Source of the DNA: UBA5603 sp964501315
GTDB taxonomy: Bacteria > Bacillota_I > Bacilli_A > Izemoplasmatales > Hujiaoplasmataceae
Assembly (NCBI GenBank): GCA_964501315.1
Contig: CAZCSO010000001.1
Coordinates: 1-64,000 of the forward strand
DNA: 64,000 nt
Reading direction: 5' to 3'
Shown piece after piece: positions 23,974 to 32,435 of the stretch. The position numbers and the translations under genes are program-made. How positions within the stretch are numbered: position 1 is the first letter of the stretch; each line of letters starts with the position of its first letter. Below the pieces are notes generated by a model, which worked only from the letters and a program-made list of their open reading frames with translations, made no database searches and was not told where the DNA came from.

Positions 23974-24723
23974 TTATTTTTGTTTTTGAATTCGATACGC
24001 TATCGGTAAAATCCAGGAATAAGGAATGACTTTAACTAAGAAACGTAAAACGTTCATACTGAATCCAGGAACAATCACCGCTTTGCGACGAATCATTCCT
24101 TTTACCGCTATTTTGGCACATCGTTCTGCGCTCATTCCTTTTAATCCTTGTGATGTTTCGGCTACTTGGGCAAATTCAGTATCAACCGGGCCTGGGTTTA
24201 AGGTTAAAACACGAATGGGTGATTGCTGCTTTTTCAATTCATAATTGACGGATCTTGAAAAATATAAAACATACGATTTAGTCGCTGCGTACGTTGCCAT
24301 CAATGGGGTAGGCAACATACCCGCCATACTGGCAACGTTCATAATAACGCCTTTTTTCATCGTCTGAACGAATAATTTCGTTAAAATCTGTACTGCGACA
24401 ATATTAACATCAATCATCGAAAGTTCTTGAGCTAACTCAATGTTCGTAAAATGATTTACTTTACCAAATCCGGCATTGTTAATGACCATTTCGATATCAT
24501 ACGATTGAACCGATTGATGCAATTGAACACATGCCTCTTGATTAGAAACATCCACAATCTTTACCACAACGTCGATATCGTATTGGCTCACCAAAGCAGA
24601 TTTGACATCATTCAATTCTTTCTCGCGACGAGCGACTAAGATTAAATTGATTTTCTTTTTCGCTAGTTCAAACGCAATCGCTTTACCAATACCGCTTGAA
24701 GCCCCTGTTATTAATGCATACAT
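23974..24723 (-). CDS. short-chain dehydrogenase/reductase
   Basis: Classical SDR of 249 residues: nucleotide loop TGASSGIGKA, NNAG motif, catalytic Ser in NVASMAG and YAATK (Tyr/Lys). The arginine-rich VARREKEL after the second strand suggests NADP(H). The last part has a hydrophobic segment (FSMNVLRFLVKVIPYSWILPI) typical of membrane-near SDRs of the DltE/YqjQ type acting on ketones or lipids. Substrate unknown. It follows the amylase gene by three bases with GAGGGGGA as ribosome binding site, probably by chance association. Confidence 0.88.
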   Translation of the reverse strand: MYALITGASSGIGKAIAFELAKKKINLILVARREKELNDVKSALVSQYDIDVVVKIVDVSNQEACVQLHQSVQSYDIEMVINNAGFGKVNHFTNIELAQELSMIDVNIVAVQILTKLFVQTMKKGVIMNVASMAGMLPTPLMATYAATKSYVLYFSRSVNYELKKQQSPIRVLTLNPGPVDTEFAQVAETSQGLKGMSAERCAKIAVKGMIRRKAVIVPGFSMNVLRFLVKVIPYSWILPIAYRIQKQK

Positions 24724-24726
24724 GAT

Positions 24727-26322
24727 TTATTCCCCCTCATTTACTTCGAAAATAACCGTTGATTTCGATGGAAGTAAGGTTATGTCATCGAAATCATCAT
24801 TGTTGCTTAAATAAAGAATCGTTCCATCAATATCGGAAATATCGTAATCAGCTGATCCAAAATTATGAATAACCAATACGTTTTGACTCCATTCTCCGGA
24901 CGTGAACGATCGATAAAATCCTTGAATATGCTCCGTGTTGTCCTCGTAAGGAGAAAAACTGTTTCCATACTTCAACGCCATATTGGCATTTCGAAGTTGA
25001 ATCAAGTTTTGATAATGACTGAATAGGGAGTTGGCATTGGCTTGTTGCTCATAAGCTGTAGCGATTTCTGCATTATCAAGTCTCAATTGTGCTAAGGTTG
25101 CGCTCAACGAGTCAACCCAATCACATTGATAGTCGTCACCCCATAGGAATTCAAGTCGACGAGTTTCATCCCATATGGTCGGCCCTTGAGCTTTAACACC
25201 CTTCATACCCAATTCTTCTCCATAATATAGGATGGGGTTGCCAGGCAAGGTCAATAACATTTCAGCTGCCAATCGTAACTCTTCATCGGTAACGCCATTA
25301 AAAGAAGCGGGTCGGTCCATATCGTGGTTGGTGATGAACGGCATGGCAATAAAATCAGGATTAATCTCCGCATACGCTTTGTATACGTTGTTTAATACCG
25401 CAACGTAAGCGGCGTTGCTTTCTTTGGTAAATGATTTACTGATTCGCGACGCCGAAGGAAAATCGATAGGAGCATCAAAAGCGTCGTAGTACTCTGAAAG
25501 CATTCTGAAATCGGATTCTTCGTAAATTTCACCAATGATGAAAACATCTTCGTCATAATCTTTAATTTGTTGAGTTAAAACTTGAAGGAACGAAATATTG
25601 GCTTGATAGGTGTACGTCATCGATAAGTATTCGTTTTTTCCAAATAAATGTTGAGCAGCATCCACACGAAACCCTTTGACGCCTTTATCAATCCAAAACT
25701 TGGCAACATCTAAAATCATTTGATTGACGTCGGTGTTCGTCATGTTTAAATCCGGCATTGACGAATTGAAATACCCAACGTATTTTTCATTTCCGGCGGT
25801 ATGCCATATTGTCTGATACCACGACCCAAGCAACCCTAGTGTGTTTGTTGAAGCGGGAACGAAATTGTAATAATTTTTATACGTTGAATCACCTTCTAAA
25901 GCTGCTTGAAACCAAGGATGTTGACTCGATGTATGATTAATCACAAAATCAATCATAATTTCTATTCCATAATTTGCGGCGGTTGCGACCAGGTTTTCAA
26001 AATCAGCCATCGTACCATAATCCGAATTGACATCATAATAATCGGTTACATCGTACCCATGATAGCTCGAAGCGGGATGGATTGGCATCAACCATAATGT
26101 TTCGACGCCTAACGAACTTAGATAATCTAATTTAGCCGTGATCCCATTGAAATCTCCAATCCCATCTTGATCGGAATCCGCAAAACTGCGGACGAATATT
26201 TCATAAAAGACACGATTATCTGGATAGGTTGATGAAAAATCAGGTGCCGTGGTAGTCTCTGTACACCCTATAAATCCTAATAATAACAGGAGAAGAACTC
26301 CTGATAGAATGATTTTCTTCAT
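24727..26322 (-). CDS. GH13 alpha-amylase family lipoprotein
   Basis: Surface glycosidase for alpha-1,4-glucans. Lipobox GFIGC (Cys20) with a short TETTT tail, then a (beta/alpha)8 barrel: region I DFVINHTS, region II GFRVDAAQH (nucleophile D221), region III GEIYEES (acid/base E265), region IV FITNHDMDR (D334), a Ca-site-like DSDQDGIGDFNG, and a C-terminal beta domain. At 531 residues it resembles secreted alpha-amylases/neopullulanases. It sits between pth and the SDR-mfd genes. Confidence 0.93.
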   Translation of the reverse strand: MKKIILSGVLLLLLLGFIGCTETTTAPDFSSTYPDNRVFYEIFVRSFADSDQDGIGDFNGITAKLDYLSSLGVETLWLMPIHPASSYHGYDVTDYYDVNSDYGTMADFENLVATAANYGIEIMIDFVINHTSSQHPWFQAALEGDSTYKNYYNFVPASTNTLGLLGSWYQTIWHTAGNEKYVGYFNSSMPDLNMTNTDVNQMILDVAKFWIDKGVKGFRVDAAQHLFGKNEYLSMTYTYQANISFLQVLTQQIKDYDEDVFIIGEIYEESDFRMLSEYYDAFDAPIDFPSASRISKSFTKESNAAYVAVLNNVYKAYAEINPDFIAMPFITNHDMDRPASFNGVTDEELRLAAEMLLTLPGNPILYYGEELGMKGVKAQGPTIWDETRRLEFLWGDDYQCDWVDSLSATLAQLRLDNAEIATAYEQQANANSLFSHYQNLIQLRNANMALKYGNSFSPYEDNTEHIQGFYRSFTSGEWSQNVLVIHNFGSADYDISDIDGTILYLSNNDDFDDITLLPSKSTVIFEVNEGE

Positions 26323-26357
26323 AATATACCTCTCAACATAAGACGTGCTTATCCTTT

Positions 26358-26386
26358 ATTATACTATAGTTTTAACATCTTGTCTT
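26358..26386 (-). promoter_or_regulatory. promoter of the amylase gene
   Basis: AAGACA (26386-26381), 17-base spacer, TATAAT (26363-26358) on the minus strand. No catabolite-control site is evident. Confidence 0.55.
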
Positions 26387-26399
26387 AAACCAAAAAAAA

Positions 26400-26423
26400 G
26401 ATGGAAACCGTTAAGTATCCATC
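26400..26423 (-). terminator. terminator of the rpmH-pth operon
   Basis: Stem GATGGA/TCCATC followed by eight T on the minus strand; it overlaps the pth stop. Confidence 0.7.
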
Positions 26424-26982
26424 AAGATTCTTTTTTTGGATTAAAGTCATTCATAATTCCATCAAAACAAACCCCTTGATTAAACGCATCGAGAATCTGA
26501 TTGGACAGAATGAATATATCGTTCATGTGTTTTTGTTGCTCTTTAGATAACCTGCTTAGTACATAATCTTTTACATCATGCTCATCATCGCGGTCAATAC
26601 CGATTCGAAATCGTTTAAACGTATTCCCAATATGGGATATGATCGATTTCAATCCATTGTGTCCACCAGCACTTCCTTTTTCTCTCAACCGAATTTTACC
26701 AAATGGTAAATCCAAATCGTCGGAGATAACCAAAACATCCTCTGGTTTTATTTGGAAGAAATTACAGACAGCGGAAACGGATTGTCCCGATAAATTCATG
26801 TATGTTTTAGGTTTTAACAAAATGGTATCGTCAAGACGAACCCATTCTCCTTGAAATTTGGTATCTTTCTTAAATTTCAATTGATGGAGTTGTGCAAATG
26901 CATCGATGATCATAAAACCGATGTTGTGTTTTGATTTGGCATATTCCTTACCAGGATTGCCTAATCCCACAATAAGTTTCAT
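26422..26982 (-). CDS. pth: peptidyl-tRNA hydrolase
   Basis: Releases tRNA from prematurely dropped peptidyl-tRNA. Motifs: GLGNPGKEYAKSKHNIGF with the catalytic His, LKPKTYMNLSG and DDLDLPFGK..GSAGGHNGL; 186 residues is normal. Two bases after jag, last gene of the rpmH-rnpA-yidC-jag-pth run. Confidence 0.96.
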   Translation of the reverse strand: MKLIVGLGNPGKEYAKSKHNIGFMIIDAFAQLHQLKFKKDTKFQGEWVRLDDTILLKPKTYMNLSGQSVSAVCNFFQIKPEDVLVISDDLDLPFGKIRLREKGSAGGHNGLKSIISHIGNTFKRFRIGIDRDDEHDVKDYVLSRLSKEQQKHMNDIFILSNQILDAFNQGVCFDGIMNDFNPKKES

Positions 26983-26984
26983 AC

Positions 26985-27605
26985 TTAGTGCCGTTTTGGT
27001 TTGATGACGATGAAACGGTTGGGTTCTTCCCCTTCTGATTCTGTCGTTACATCACGCCAATCAGATAATTTTGTATGAATTACACGACGCTCATAAGCGT
27101 TCATTTTGCCCAATTTTGCAGGAACTTTGGTTCTTGCGACTTCCTTGGCGGTTTTCGTCGCTAATATTTCAAGTTGTTTTTTACGTTGTTCTTTGTATCC
27201 GCCGATATCAACGCTGATTAAGTAATGTTCTTCTGTGAAAACATTGATGTAGTTTTTAATCAATGTTTGAATGGCGTCAAGGGTTTTTCCGTTCTTGCCA
27301 ATCAAAATCGAATTATCTTCAGCATTGATCATAAACAAAATTTCTTTTTCGCCTAAAATTTTACCTTCGACAAACGCTTCAATTTGCATATTGTGAAGGA
27401 GTGTTTGTAAATACTTGATGCCATCTTTAACCACATCAAATCGAATGGTCGCTTCCACAACAAAGGTTTTATTCAGCCGTAAAAAACTGTTTTTTTCTTC
27501 AACAACGCGCAATTCAACATAATCCTTGTGGATTCCTAGTTCCTCTGCAGCTTGTTTAATGGTAGCATCGTTGATTGCTTTTGCTTCAAAACGAATCGAT
27601 TTCAT
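26985..27605 (-). CDS. jag: Jag/KhpB RNA-binding protein
   Basis: KH-R3H protein (SpoIIIJ-associated) that binds RNA and affects cell shape and division in Bacillota. Jag_N at about 1-50, KH domain with ILIGKNGKTLDAIQ, and R3H with NAYERRVIHTKLSDW; 206 residues. Adjacent to yidC as usual. Confidence 0.93.
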   Translation of the reverse strand: MKSIRFEAKAINDATIKQAAEELGIHKDYVELRVVEEKNSFLRLNKTFVVEATIRFDVVKDGIKYLQTLLHNMQIEAFVEGKILGEKEILFMINAEDNSILIGKNGKTLDAIQTLIKNYINVFTEEHYLISVDIGGYKEQRKKQLEILATKTAKEVARTKVPAKLGKMNAYERRVIHTKLSDWRDVTTESEGEEPNRFIVIKPKRH

Positions 27606-27616
27606 AACTATTCCCC

Positions 27617-28723
27617 CTAGTAATTGTTGCGCATTTGTTCCATTTTGGCACCCATCTTACGATGGCTGATCCAGCTTTGGAATAATTGATAAACGTTACC
27701 AATAATCCAATAGAATGCGATACCAGCATTACCGATAGCAATGTACGCCATCATGAAAACCATAAAATACATCATGTACTTCATTGTTTTTTGTGTTTGT
27801 TGTTGTTGAGCGTTTTGATAACGGTTGTGTTTTTGTTGAGCGCTTGTCCGTTTGGTTGTTAACCATTGGCTTAAAAACATGGTTCCACCAACGATAATGG
27901 CCAGCGGTAAGTTTGCCAACCATGCCGTATTTCCAAGATTCGTCCATAAAAATGTCGTATTCATGGTTGCTTCCGTATGTCCCCAAATATCCATTCCGGT
28001 TAACGGGAAGCGTTGAACAACTTGGTACATCGCAATAAAAATCGGCATTTGCATAAGCGGCATGAGACATCCTAATAAGTTGATTTTATACTTTTTATAG
28101 ATATCCATTGTTTCCATTTGCATCCGTTGTTGCGACGCTTGATCGGTACGGCCTTTGTACTTTTCTTGGATTTTATTAATCTCTGGTTGAGCAATTTGCA
28201 TTTTTAACGTTAAGTCGTTGCTCTTAGCATAGATCGGCCAACCCAACGTACGAATCGTAAGCGTCATGATTAACAAACCAATCCAATAGTAATACGTATC
28301 GCCTAATAGACCAAACAAATTACTAGCATAAAACGTAAAACGACCGATTTGAAGAATAATCCATTCCCAAGCGCCGGTTTTTTCACCAATCGGTGTTTGA
28401 TAAACCGATGCGTAAAGCCCTGTTTGCGTTTTTGCGGTTGCTTCGTTATCAACAAAATCAACACGAACAGTGTACTCTTCTCCAACCCATTCTAGATAGC
28501 CGTCTTTTTCAACGTTATCGTAGTTGTCGAAATTGGTTGCGTTACCCAATAACACAATAACTTGTGAGTAGGTAGAAGCAGCGGTATCACTGGTTGCGTT
28601 GTCTAACGTAACGATTGATTCATAATTTTTAAAACTAACTTCTCCGGTTTTAGTGCCACAAGCAGTTAAAGCAAATAATAAAACAATTGCCATGAAAACC
28701 GTCAATAATCCTTTTCGTTTCAT
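27617..28723 (-). CDS. yidC: YidC/Oxa1 membrane protein insertase, lipoprotein form
   Basis: Inserts membrane proteins alone or with Sec. The N-terminus is a lipoprotein signal ending LTAC (Cys22), as in SpoIIIJ. The Oxa core has the cytoplasmic hairpin loop after WPIYAKSNDLTLKMQ and the membrane segments PLMQMPIFIAMYQVV and FYWIIGNVYQLFQS. The stretch of about 110 residues before the first core segment is longer than in short YidC2 forms. Downstream of rnpA by six bases. Confidence 0.94.
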   Translation of the reverse strand: MKRKGLLTVFMAIVLLFALTACGTKTGEVSFKNYESIVTLDNATSDTAASTYSQVIVLLGNATNFDNYDNVEKDGYLEWVGEEYTVRVDFVDNEATAKTQTGLYASVYQTPIGEKTGAWEWIILQIGRFTFYASNLFGLLGDTYYYWIGLLIMTLTIRTLGWPIYAKSNDLTLKMQIAQPEINKIQEKYKGRTDQASQQRMQMETMDIYKKYKINLLGCLMPLMQMPIFIAMYQVVQRFPLTGMDIWGHTEATMNTTFLWTNLGNTAWLANLPLAIIVGGTMFLSQWLTTKRTSAQQKHNRYQNAQQQQTQKTMKYMMYFMVFMMAYIAIGNAGIAFYWIIGNVYQLFQSWISHRKMGAKMEQMRNNY

Positions 28724-28729
28724 CTGTTA

Positions 28730-29071
28730 TTATCCCTCTAATAATTTCGCACGTGCGAATAGTTTGTGAAGATCATCGGCGATTTCTTGATAACCAAGTT
28801 GGTTCGCTGATGGTTTAACAACAACAAAAAAATCAAAATTGTTCTTAAAACGATGGTTCGAGATGACATCACGAACTCGTCGTTTGGCTTGATTGCGTTT
28901 TACCGCATTGCCAAATTTTTTAGGAACACTGATGGCAAAATGCATATGGGGGTTGTCATGGTTTTCTTTGCGATAAATTACAAAATAAGAATCCCCAACG
29001 CTGTTTTTCGCCTGAATGATTTTTTCTATATCTGTGTTTTTTTTGACGTGATAATCTCGATTCACGTTCAT
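28730..29071 (-). CDS. rnpA: ribonuclease P protein component
   Basis: Protein subunit of RNase P for tRNA 5' maturation. The conserved basic helix AVKRNQAKRRVRDV is present; 113 residues. AAGGAGAG is only two bases before the ATG; a GTG six bases further (29065) has better spacing and may be the real start. Follows rpmH. Confidence 0.94.
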   Translation of the reverse strand: MNVNRDYHVKKNTDIEKIIQAKNSVGDSYFVIYRKENHDNPHMHFAISVPKKFGNAVKRNQAKRRVRDVISNHRFKNNFDFFVVVKPSANQLGYQEIADDLHKLFARAKLLEG

Positions 29072-29091
29072 CTCTCCTTAGAAAAAACAAA

Positions 29092-29145
29092 AATCACCAA
29101 GAACTATATTATTCAGGTGATTTCAGGTTTTAATATAAGTTGGTG
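29092..29145 (-). promoter_or_regulatory. competing hairpins between rpmH and rnpA
   Basis: On the minus strand a terminator-like stem AATCACC/GGTGATT (29122-29092) is followed by a T-rich run. An upstream CACCAA (29145-29140) can instead pair with TTGGTG (29100-29095), which shares bases with the terminator stem. This looks like an attenuator that would let rpmH be made in excess over rnpA. Confidence 0.45.
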
Positions 29146-29159
29146 TTTTTTATACAGTT

Positions 29160-29303
29160 TTAACGATCGGATACGGTGAGTGATTGACGACCAGCAGCAC
29201 GACGTCTTGCTAAAACTTTGCGTCCATTAGCGGTAGCCATTCTAGCTAAAAACCCGTGAGTTCTTACGCGTTTGATTTTACTTGGTTGATATGTTTTCTT
29301 CAT
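29160..29303 (-). CDS. rpmH: ribosomal protein bL34
   Basis: Large-subunit protein of 47 residues: MKKTYQPSKIKRVRTHGFLA and the basic RKVLARRRAAGR tail. The frame runs to 29363, but AGGAGG lies nine bases before the ATG at 29303. First gene left of the origin, with a perfect promoter. Confidence 0.97.
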   Translation of the reverse strand: MKKTYQPSKIKRVRTHGFLARMATANGRKVLARRRAAGRQSLTVSDR

Positions 29304-29345
29304 AGTCAACACCTCCTGTTTCGATTCCAAAAACCATGCTTCATT

Positions 29346-29374
29346 ATTATACGAGATTTTCACATATCTGTCAA
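29346..29374 (-). promoter_or_regulatory. consensus promoter of rpmH
   Basis: TTGACA (29374-29369), 17-base spacer, TATAAT (29351-29346) on the minus strand: a full sigma-70/sigma-A consensus, the best in the window. Confidence 0.9.
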
Positions 29375-29400
29375 TAAATAAAATCGCTCAAAATCGAAAA

Positions 29401-29669
29401 TCAAAACTTCACTTTCTTTCCACAATCGTTTTTCGCTAAAATTAGCACTTCTTTTTATTTTTCCCCTTATCCACAAACGTGGGGGAAAACCAGTTTTGCA
29501 CCAGTGTGGAAAACTCGTTATTTTGGCTAAATATCTTTGTGTTTTTTCCACATTGAAGTGTTAATTATCGTTTATTGTTCGAAATTTATCCACATTTTTT
29601 GTGGAAAACTTGACGATACATTCTTGAATAAGGTGTGATATATTTTAAGTATGATAAGAGGTATACGCG
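29401..29669. other. oriC: oriC, upstream DnaA-box cluster
   Basis: The 366-base gap between rpmH and dnaA. Perfect DnaA boxes TTATCCACA at 29467-29475 and 29586-29594; one-mismatch boxes TTTTCCACA at 29544-29552 and, inverted, at 29505-29513 and 29600-29608; a weaker one at 29416-29424. The last pair faces each other across a short AT stretch. TTGACG at 29610-29615 may be the -35 of dnaA, so DnaA would repress its own promoter, but I see no well-spaced -10. Confidence 0.9.
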
Positions 29670-31043
29670 ATGAATAACTACGATAACATTTGGGAAAGCA
29701 TTAAATCAAAACTTCAAATCACTCTAGAAGACGATGCGTTTAATGAGAATTTTGGATTCATTAATAGCGTTTTCAAAGTGGTCAATAATAACATTTATTT
29801 GGTTGTTCCTAACTCGTATATCAAAAACAAAATCGAAACCTTTTACCTCAATCGATTAAATGTTATGTTAAACGAGCTTGTTACCGAAAAACATCTATTT
29901 AAAATATTGACCAAAGAACAAGCCTCAGAAGAATTATCAAAAACAGCTTATAACATCACTTCTCCAGAAACAGGATTAGAAAACAAATATAAATCTGGAT
30001 TGAACAATTCTTATACCTTTGATAATTTTGTTGTGGGTGCATCCAATCGATTAGCGTATACATCCGCTATTAAAGTTGCCGATCAGCCTGGCGAAATTTC
30101 AAATCCGCTCTATATTTTTGGTGATGTCGGTCTTGGAAAAACACATTTAATGCAATGTGTGGGTAATTACATTTTAGAAAATGACATCAATAAGAAAGTT
30201 TTATATGTAAAAACAGATCAATTTATCGAAGATTATGCGAAAGCCACGCAAAAAAAATCATTTGATGAGTTTTCTAAAAAATACGAAAACGTCGATATTT
30301 TATTGGTCGATGATATTCAATTCTTATCTGGTAAAAACCAATCTCAACTTGAATTCTTTAAAATATTTGAAAAATTAAAAGAAGAAAACCGACAAATTGT
30401 TATTACTTCAGATCGTCCTGCACAAGAGTTGTACGATATCATGTCGCGTTTAACCAGTCGTTTTCAATGGGGTTTGTCGGTTGATATTAACAAACCCAAT
30501 CTAGATCATCGTATCTTGATTTTAAAAAAGAAACTTCAAGCCGAAACATCCGATCCCAATTTGATTCCCGATGAGGTGTTAGAATACATCGCCAGCATTT
30601 TCGATAACAATGTTCGTGAACTAGAAGGAGCGTTGAAACGGGTATTGTTCTATTGTACCGCTTTCGATTATGCATTTACCATCCCAAACGCCGAAGAAGC
30701 TCTCAAAAATCTGATTAATTCGAAAAATATTTCTAATAAATCAGTTAATGAAGGTAATTTTAATACCGTTTTGGATGTTGTTAGCGCTTATTATCATATC
30801 ACGCCAACGGATTTGTTATCCAATAAACGACAAAAGAAATACGTCTATCCCAGACAAGTCTCTATGTACATATTAAAAGAAGTATACGATCTTACTTTTA
30901 AGAAAATTGGACAGATTTTTAACAACCGTGACCACTCAACGGTCATCTATAGTATCGAACAAATTACCAACGATATTCAAACGGATCAAGATAAAAAAAC
31001 CGATATTGAAAAGTTGTTGATAAAATGTGGAAAAAAATCGTAA
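29670..31043 (+). CDS. dnaA: chromosomal replication initiator DnaA
   Basis: AAA+ initiator that binds the boxes on either side and opens the origin. Domain I at 1-75, a linker to about 110, AAA+ with Walker A GDVGLGKT and Walker B LLVDDIQFL, and domain IV with the DNA-binding signature NNRDHSTVIY; 457 residues. AAGAGGT precedes the ATG. First plus-strand gene right of the origin. Confidence 0.98.
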   Translation: MNNYDNIWESIKSKLQITLEDDAFNENFGFINSVFKVVNNNIYLVVPNSYIKNKIETFYLNRLNVMLNELVTEKHLFKILTKEQASEELSKTAYNITSPETGLENKYKSGLNNSYTFDNFVVGASNRLAYTSAIKVADQPGEISNPLYIFGDVGLGKTHLMQCVGNYILENDINKKVLYVKTDQFIEDYAKATQKKSFDEFSKKYENVDILLVDDIQFLSGKNQSQLEFFKIFEKLKEENRQIVITSDRPAQELYDIMSRLTSRFQWGLSVDINKPNLDHRILILKKKLQAETSDPNLIPDEVLEYIASIFDNNVRELEGALKRVLFYCTAFDYAFTIPNAEEALKNLINSKNISNKSVNEGNFNTVLDVVSAYYHITPTDLLSNKRQKKYVYPRQVSMYILKEVYDLTFKKIGQIFNNRDHSTVIYSIEQITNDIQTDQDKKTDIEKLLIKCGKKS

Positions 31044-31198
31044 AATGTGGACGTTTTTACACGATAATAATGTACTTTAACCGCTAAATATGGTATAATA
31101 TTTAGTGTCAAGATATTACTTTTCAACATTGTAAACAGACCTAATAGTAATAATAACAAAAAGAAAAGAAATAAATAATAATAACCAGGAGGTTGCTT
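31026..31198. other. oriC: oriC, dnaA-dnaN spacer with likely unwinding region
   Basis: One inverted DnaA box (TGTGGAAAA, 31026-31034) lies at the very end of dnaA, and a degenerate one at 31046. Towards dnaN the sequence is very AT-rich. At 31142-31156 five trinucleotides in phase, TAA-TAG-TAA-TAA-TAA, resemble the DnaA-trio element that guides strand opening in Bacillus. This gives a bipartite origin around dnaA. Confidence 0.55.
31071..31099 (+). promoter_or_regulatory. promoter of dnaN
   Basis: TGTACT, 17-base spacer, TATAAT (31094-31099) with TGG upstream (extended -10). The leader of about 95 bases contains the trio-like repeats. Confidence 0.55.
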
Positions 31199-32323
31199 AT
31201 GAACTTTACGATTAACAAAGAAGTTTTGCTTAATAATTTACTTGTTGCTCAGAAAGCTTTATCGACCAAAACCCCAGCACCTTATCTTCAAGGTATTAAA
31301 TTAGAAGTTTATCAAAACGAATTAATTATGGTAACAAGTAATTCGGATATCTCGATTAAATTATCTTTGAAGGACGAAAGTTTACAAGTTGAATCCGTTG
31401 GAGAAGTTTTGATTCCAGGGAAATATTTTGTAGAATTGATTCGTAAATTGGACGGCGATATCATTTCACTGTCCGTCATTGACGACAATGTTTTAAAGAT
31501 CGTAGCTGGAAAATCAGACATCACTTTAAACATGTTGAACGTCGAAGATTATCCGCATATTGATTTTATCGTCAACGACAACCCCATCAAAATCGAAACC
31601 AAAGTGATGAAATCCATCATCAAACAGACAACCTTTGCTACATCCGCTATTGAAAACCGGCCGATTTTAACCGGTGTCAATATTCGCGTTGACGGCGAAC
31701 GGTTAGTAGCGATTGCGACCGACTCCTTCCGTTTGAGTCAAAAAGTCATTGATATTCCAACCAACCTCGATCAAATGAATGTTGTTATCCCAGGTAAGAG
31801 TTTGGATGAGCTTATCAAAATACTTGAATTGAATTTGGATGAAGTATTAATTCATTTAAACCACAAATCTATCTTGTTTGAATACGGAAACATCCTGTTT
31901 CAATCACGTTTGTTAGATGGAAACTTCCCAGAAACATCGAGACTAATTCCGGTTGAATTCCCAATCGTTATTAAATTTAACAAAAACGATTTATTTGTCG
32001 CCATTGATCGCGCCGCTTTATTATCAAGCCGCGAAACCAGTGCCAGCATTGTCAAATTGTTCTTAAGAAACGACAATGGTGTGGAAATTACATCGAACAG
32101 CCCGGAAATTGGTAAAGTTGTTGAAGAAGTAACACCGGTAGAAAAACCAATCGGCGTTCCGATTCGCATTGCTTTTAGTTCGAAGTATTTCTTGGATGCT
32201 TTAAAAACATTCAATTCGGATCAAGTTTTCGTCAAATTTACCGGTGAGATTCGTCCGTTCGTTATCGAAGGGGAAATGGATCCGGGATTGATTCAATTGA
32301 TTTTGCCTGTTCGCACCGAATAA
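31199..32323 (+). CDS. dnaN: DNA polymerase III beta sliding clamp
   Basis: Ring-shaped clamp of three repeated domains, 374 residues, ending in the family tail LILPVRTE. The frame can begin at a TTG two codons earlier, but AGGAGG six bases before the ATG at 31199 fixes the start. A terminator follows, so unlike Bacillus it is not linked to yaaA-recF. Confidence 0.97.
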   Translation: MNFTINKEVLLNNLLVAQKALSTKTPAPYLQGIKLEVYQNELIMVTSNSDISIKLSLKDESLQVESVGEVLIPGKYFVELIRKLDGDIISLSVIDDNVLKIVAGKSDITLNMLNVEDYPHIDFIVNDNPIKIETKVMKSIIKQTTFATSAIENRPILTGVNIRVDGERLVAIATDSFRLSQKVIDIPTNLDQMNVVIPGKSLDELIKILELNLDEVLIHLNHKSILFEYGNILFQSRLLDGNFPETSRLIPVEFPIVIKFNKNDLFVAIDRAALLSSRETSASIVKLFLRNDNGVEITSNSPEIGKVVEEVTPVEKPIGVPIRIAFSSKYFLDALKTFNSDQVFVKFTGEIRPFVIEGEMDPGLIQLILPVRTE

Positions 32324-32339
32324 AAAACTATCTAAAACG

Positions 32340-32366
32340 CGGAGAAATCATTTCTCCGTTTTTTTT
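32340..32366 (+). terminator. terminator of dnaN
   Basis: Perfect stem CGGAGAAA/TTTCTCCG, loop TCA, then eight T. Confidence 0.92.
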
Positions 32367-32375
32367 ATGTTCGTA

Positions 32376-32404
32376 TTGATTATAAAGGGGATAAATGATA
32401 TTAT
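32376..32404 (+). promoter_or_regulatory. promoter of the FAD dehydrogenase gene
   Basis: TTGATT, 17-base spacer, TATTAT with TGA directly upstream. Confidence 0.55.
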
Positions 32405-32435
32405 CATATCGGCTTTTTTAAGGAGGACACTCATC

